From NCBI GenBank assembly GCA_027486845.1, contig JAIXOL010000004.1, positions 1-32,342 on the forward strand: a stretch of DNA of 32,342 nucleotides, in the 5' to 3' direction. Source of the stretch: Cytophagaceae bacterium. Lineage in GTDB: Bacteria > Bacteroidota > Bacteroidia > Cytophagales > Spirosomataceae. The position numbers and the translations under genes were made by a program. Each line of letters begins with the position of its first letter. The stretch's first letter is position 1. The notes under the pieces are model-generated. The model had not been told where the DNA came from and did not search any database. It was given only the letters and a program-made list of their open reading frames with translations. Shown here piece after piece: positions 32,231-32,342 of the stretch.

Positions 32231-32342
32231 TGTACCCCAAAATTTAGACAGGCAAGATAATTGAATAATCACTCTGTCTAAACAAACAAAACAATGGGTA
32301 AAAACAAACGCAGGAATTTTAGTTCGGAGTTCAAAGCAAAGG
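32231..32342 (+). mobile_element. Left end of an IS3-family insertion sequence, cut by the window
   Basis: TGTACCCCAAAATTTAGAC at 32231 has the form of an IS3-family terminal inverted repeat (TG...CCCCAAAA...TTAGAC), followed 63 bases after its first base by a transposase OrfA start. A 9-bp inverted repeat, TTTAGACAG (32243) and CTGTCTAAA (32274), lies between them and may be part of the promoter or operator region. The right end and the target duplication are outside the window. Confidence 0.75.
32294..32342 (+). CDS. IS3-family transposase OrfA, partial
   Basis: The frame starts at ATG 32294 and gives MGKNKRRNFSSEFKAK before the window ends. The K-R-R-x-F/Y-S-x-E-F-K pattern is the usual start of the OrfA helix-turn-helix protein of IS3-family elements. 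Only 16 residues are visible. Confidence 0.7.
   Translation, partial: MGKNKRRNFSSEFKAK

Overview
The window is AT-rich and looks like a chromosome segment of a member of the Bacteroidota, most likely order Cytophagales (family Spirosomataceae or a relative; the exact genus is inference). The evidence is the lack of Shine-Dalgarno sequences, several TAnnTTTG-type -7 promoter elements, a TonB-dependent receptor with a CarboxypepD_reg-like head, DUF4175, DUF4159 and BatA-type membrane proteins, and a response regulator fused to a Crp domain.

Positions 1-818 hold a small unknown gene overlapping a frameshifted DUF6169-like gene. Positions 819-11766 carry one long minus-strand run. In transcription order it is tldD1 (Tat signal), tldE1, a DUF4159 protein, a MoxR AAA+ ATPase, a DUF58 protein with a MIDAS motif, a BatA-type membrane protein, a DUF4175 protein with a His/acid-rich insert, and a further membrane-anchored protein. 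MoxR, DUF58 and BatA form the core of a Bat (aerotolerance)-like chaperone/envelope-stress module, and the TldD/E metalloprotease pair probably belongs to the same transcription unit or regulon. Divergent from tldD1 is a TonB-dependent receptor (11976-14438), followed by an AAA/DUF4143 ATPase with a perfect inverted repeat ending one base before its start codon. A second tldD2-tldE2 pair (15864-19037, minus) follows, so the two pairs flank the receptor and the ATPase.

Positions 19473-23815 are ordinary plus-strand accessory metabolism: aldose 1-epimerase, an exported amidohydrolase, a RibD-like reductase, a VOC protein and a DoxX-like protein. Positions 23925-31187 look like a microaerobic module: a soluble PAS histidine kinase and a REC-cNMP-HTH_Crp regulator (minus), then a tandem Usp protein, an unknown 123-residue protein, CcoI copper ATPase, CcoS, and a secreted Cys-rich protein (plus). 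A second tandem Usp protein (31297-32139) follows. No cbb3 oxidase structural gene is in view. The last 112 bases are the left end of an IS3-family element cut by the window edge.

The most unusual signal is in the gaps of the minus-strand cluster. Almost every gap holds an inverted pair of short phased repeats, each with its own unit length: 18-mer (2485-2533), decamer (7835-7930), heptamer CAGTNNN (8554-8622) and octamer (10025-10105 and again 17240-17375, in both tldD-tldE gaps). A second notable point is that both TldD proteins carry twin-arginine signals while their TldE partners carry none, which raises the possibility of hitchhiker export of a TldDE complex.
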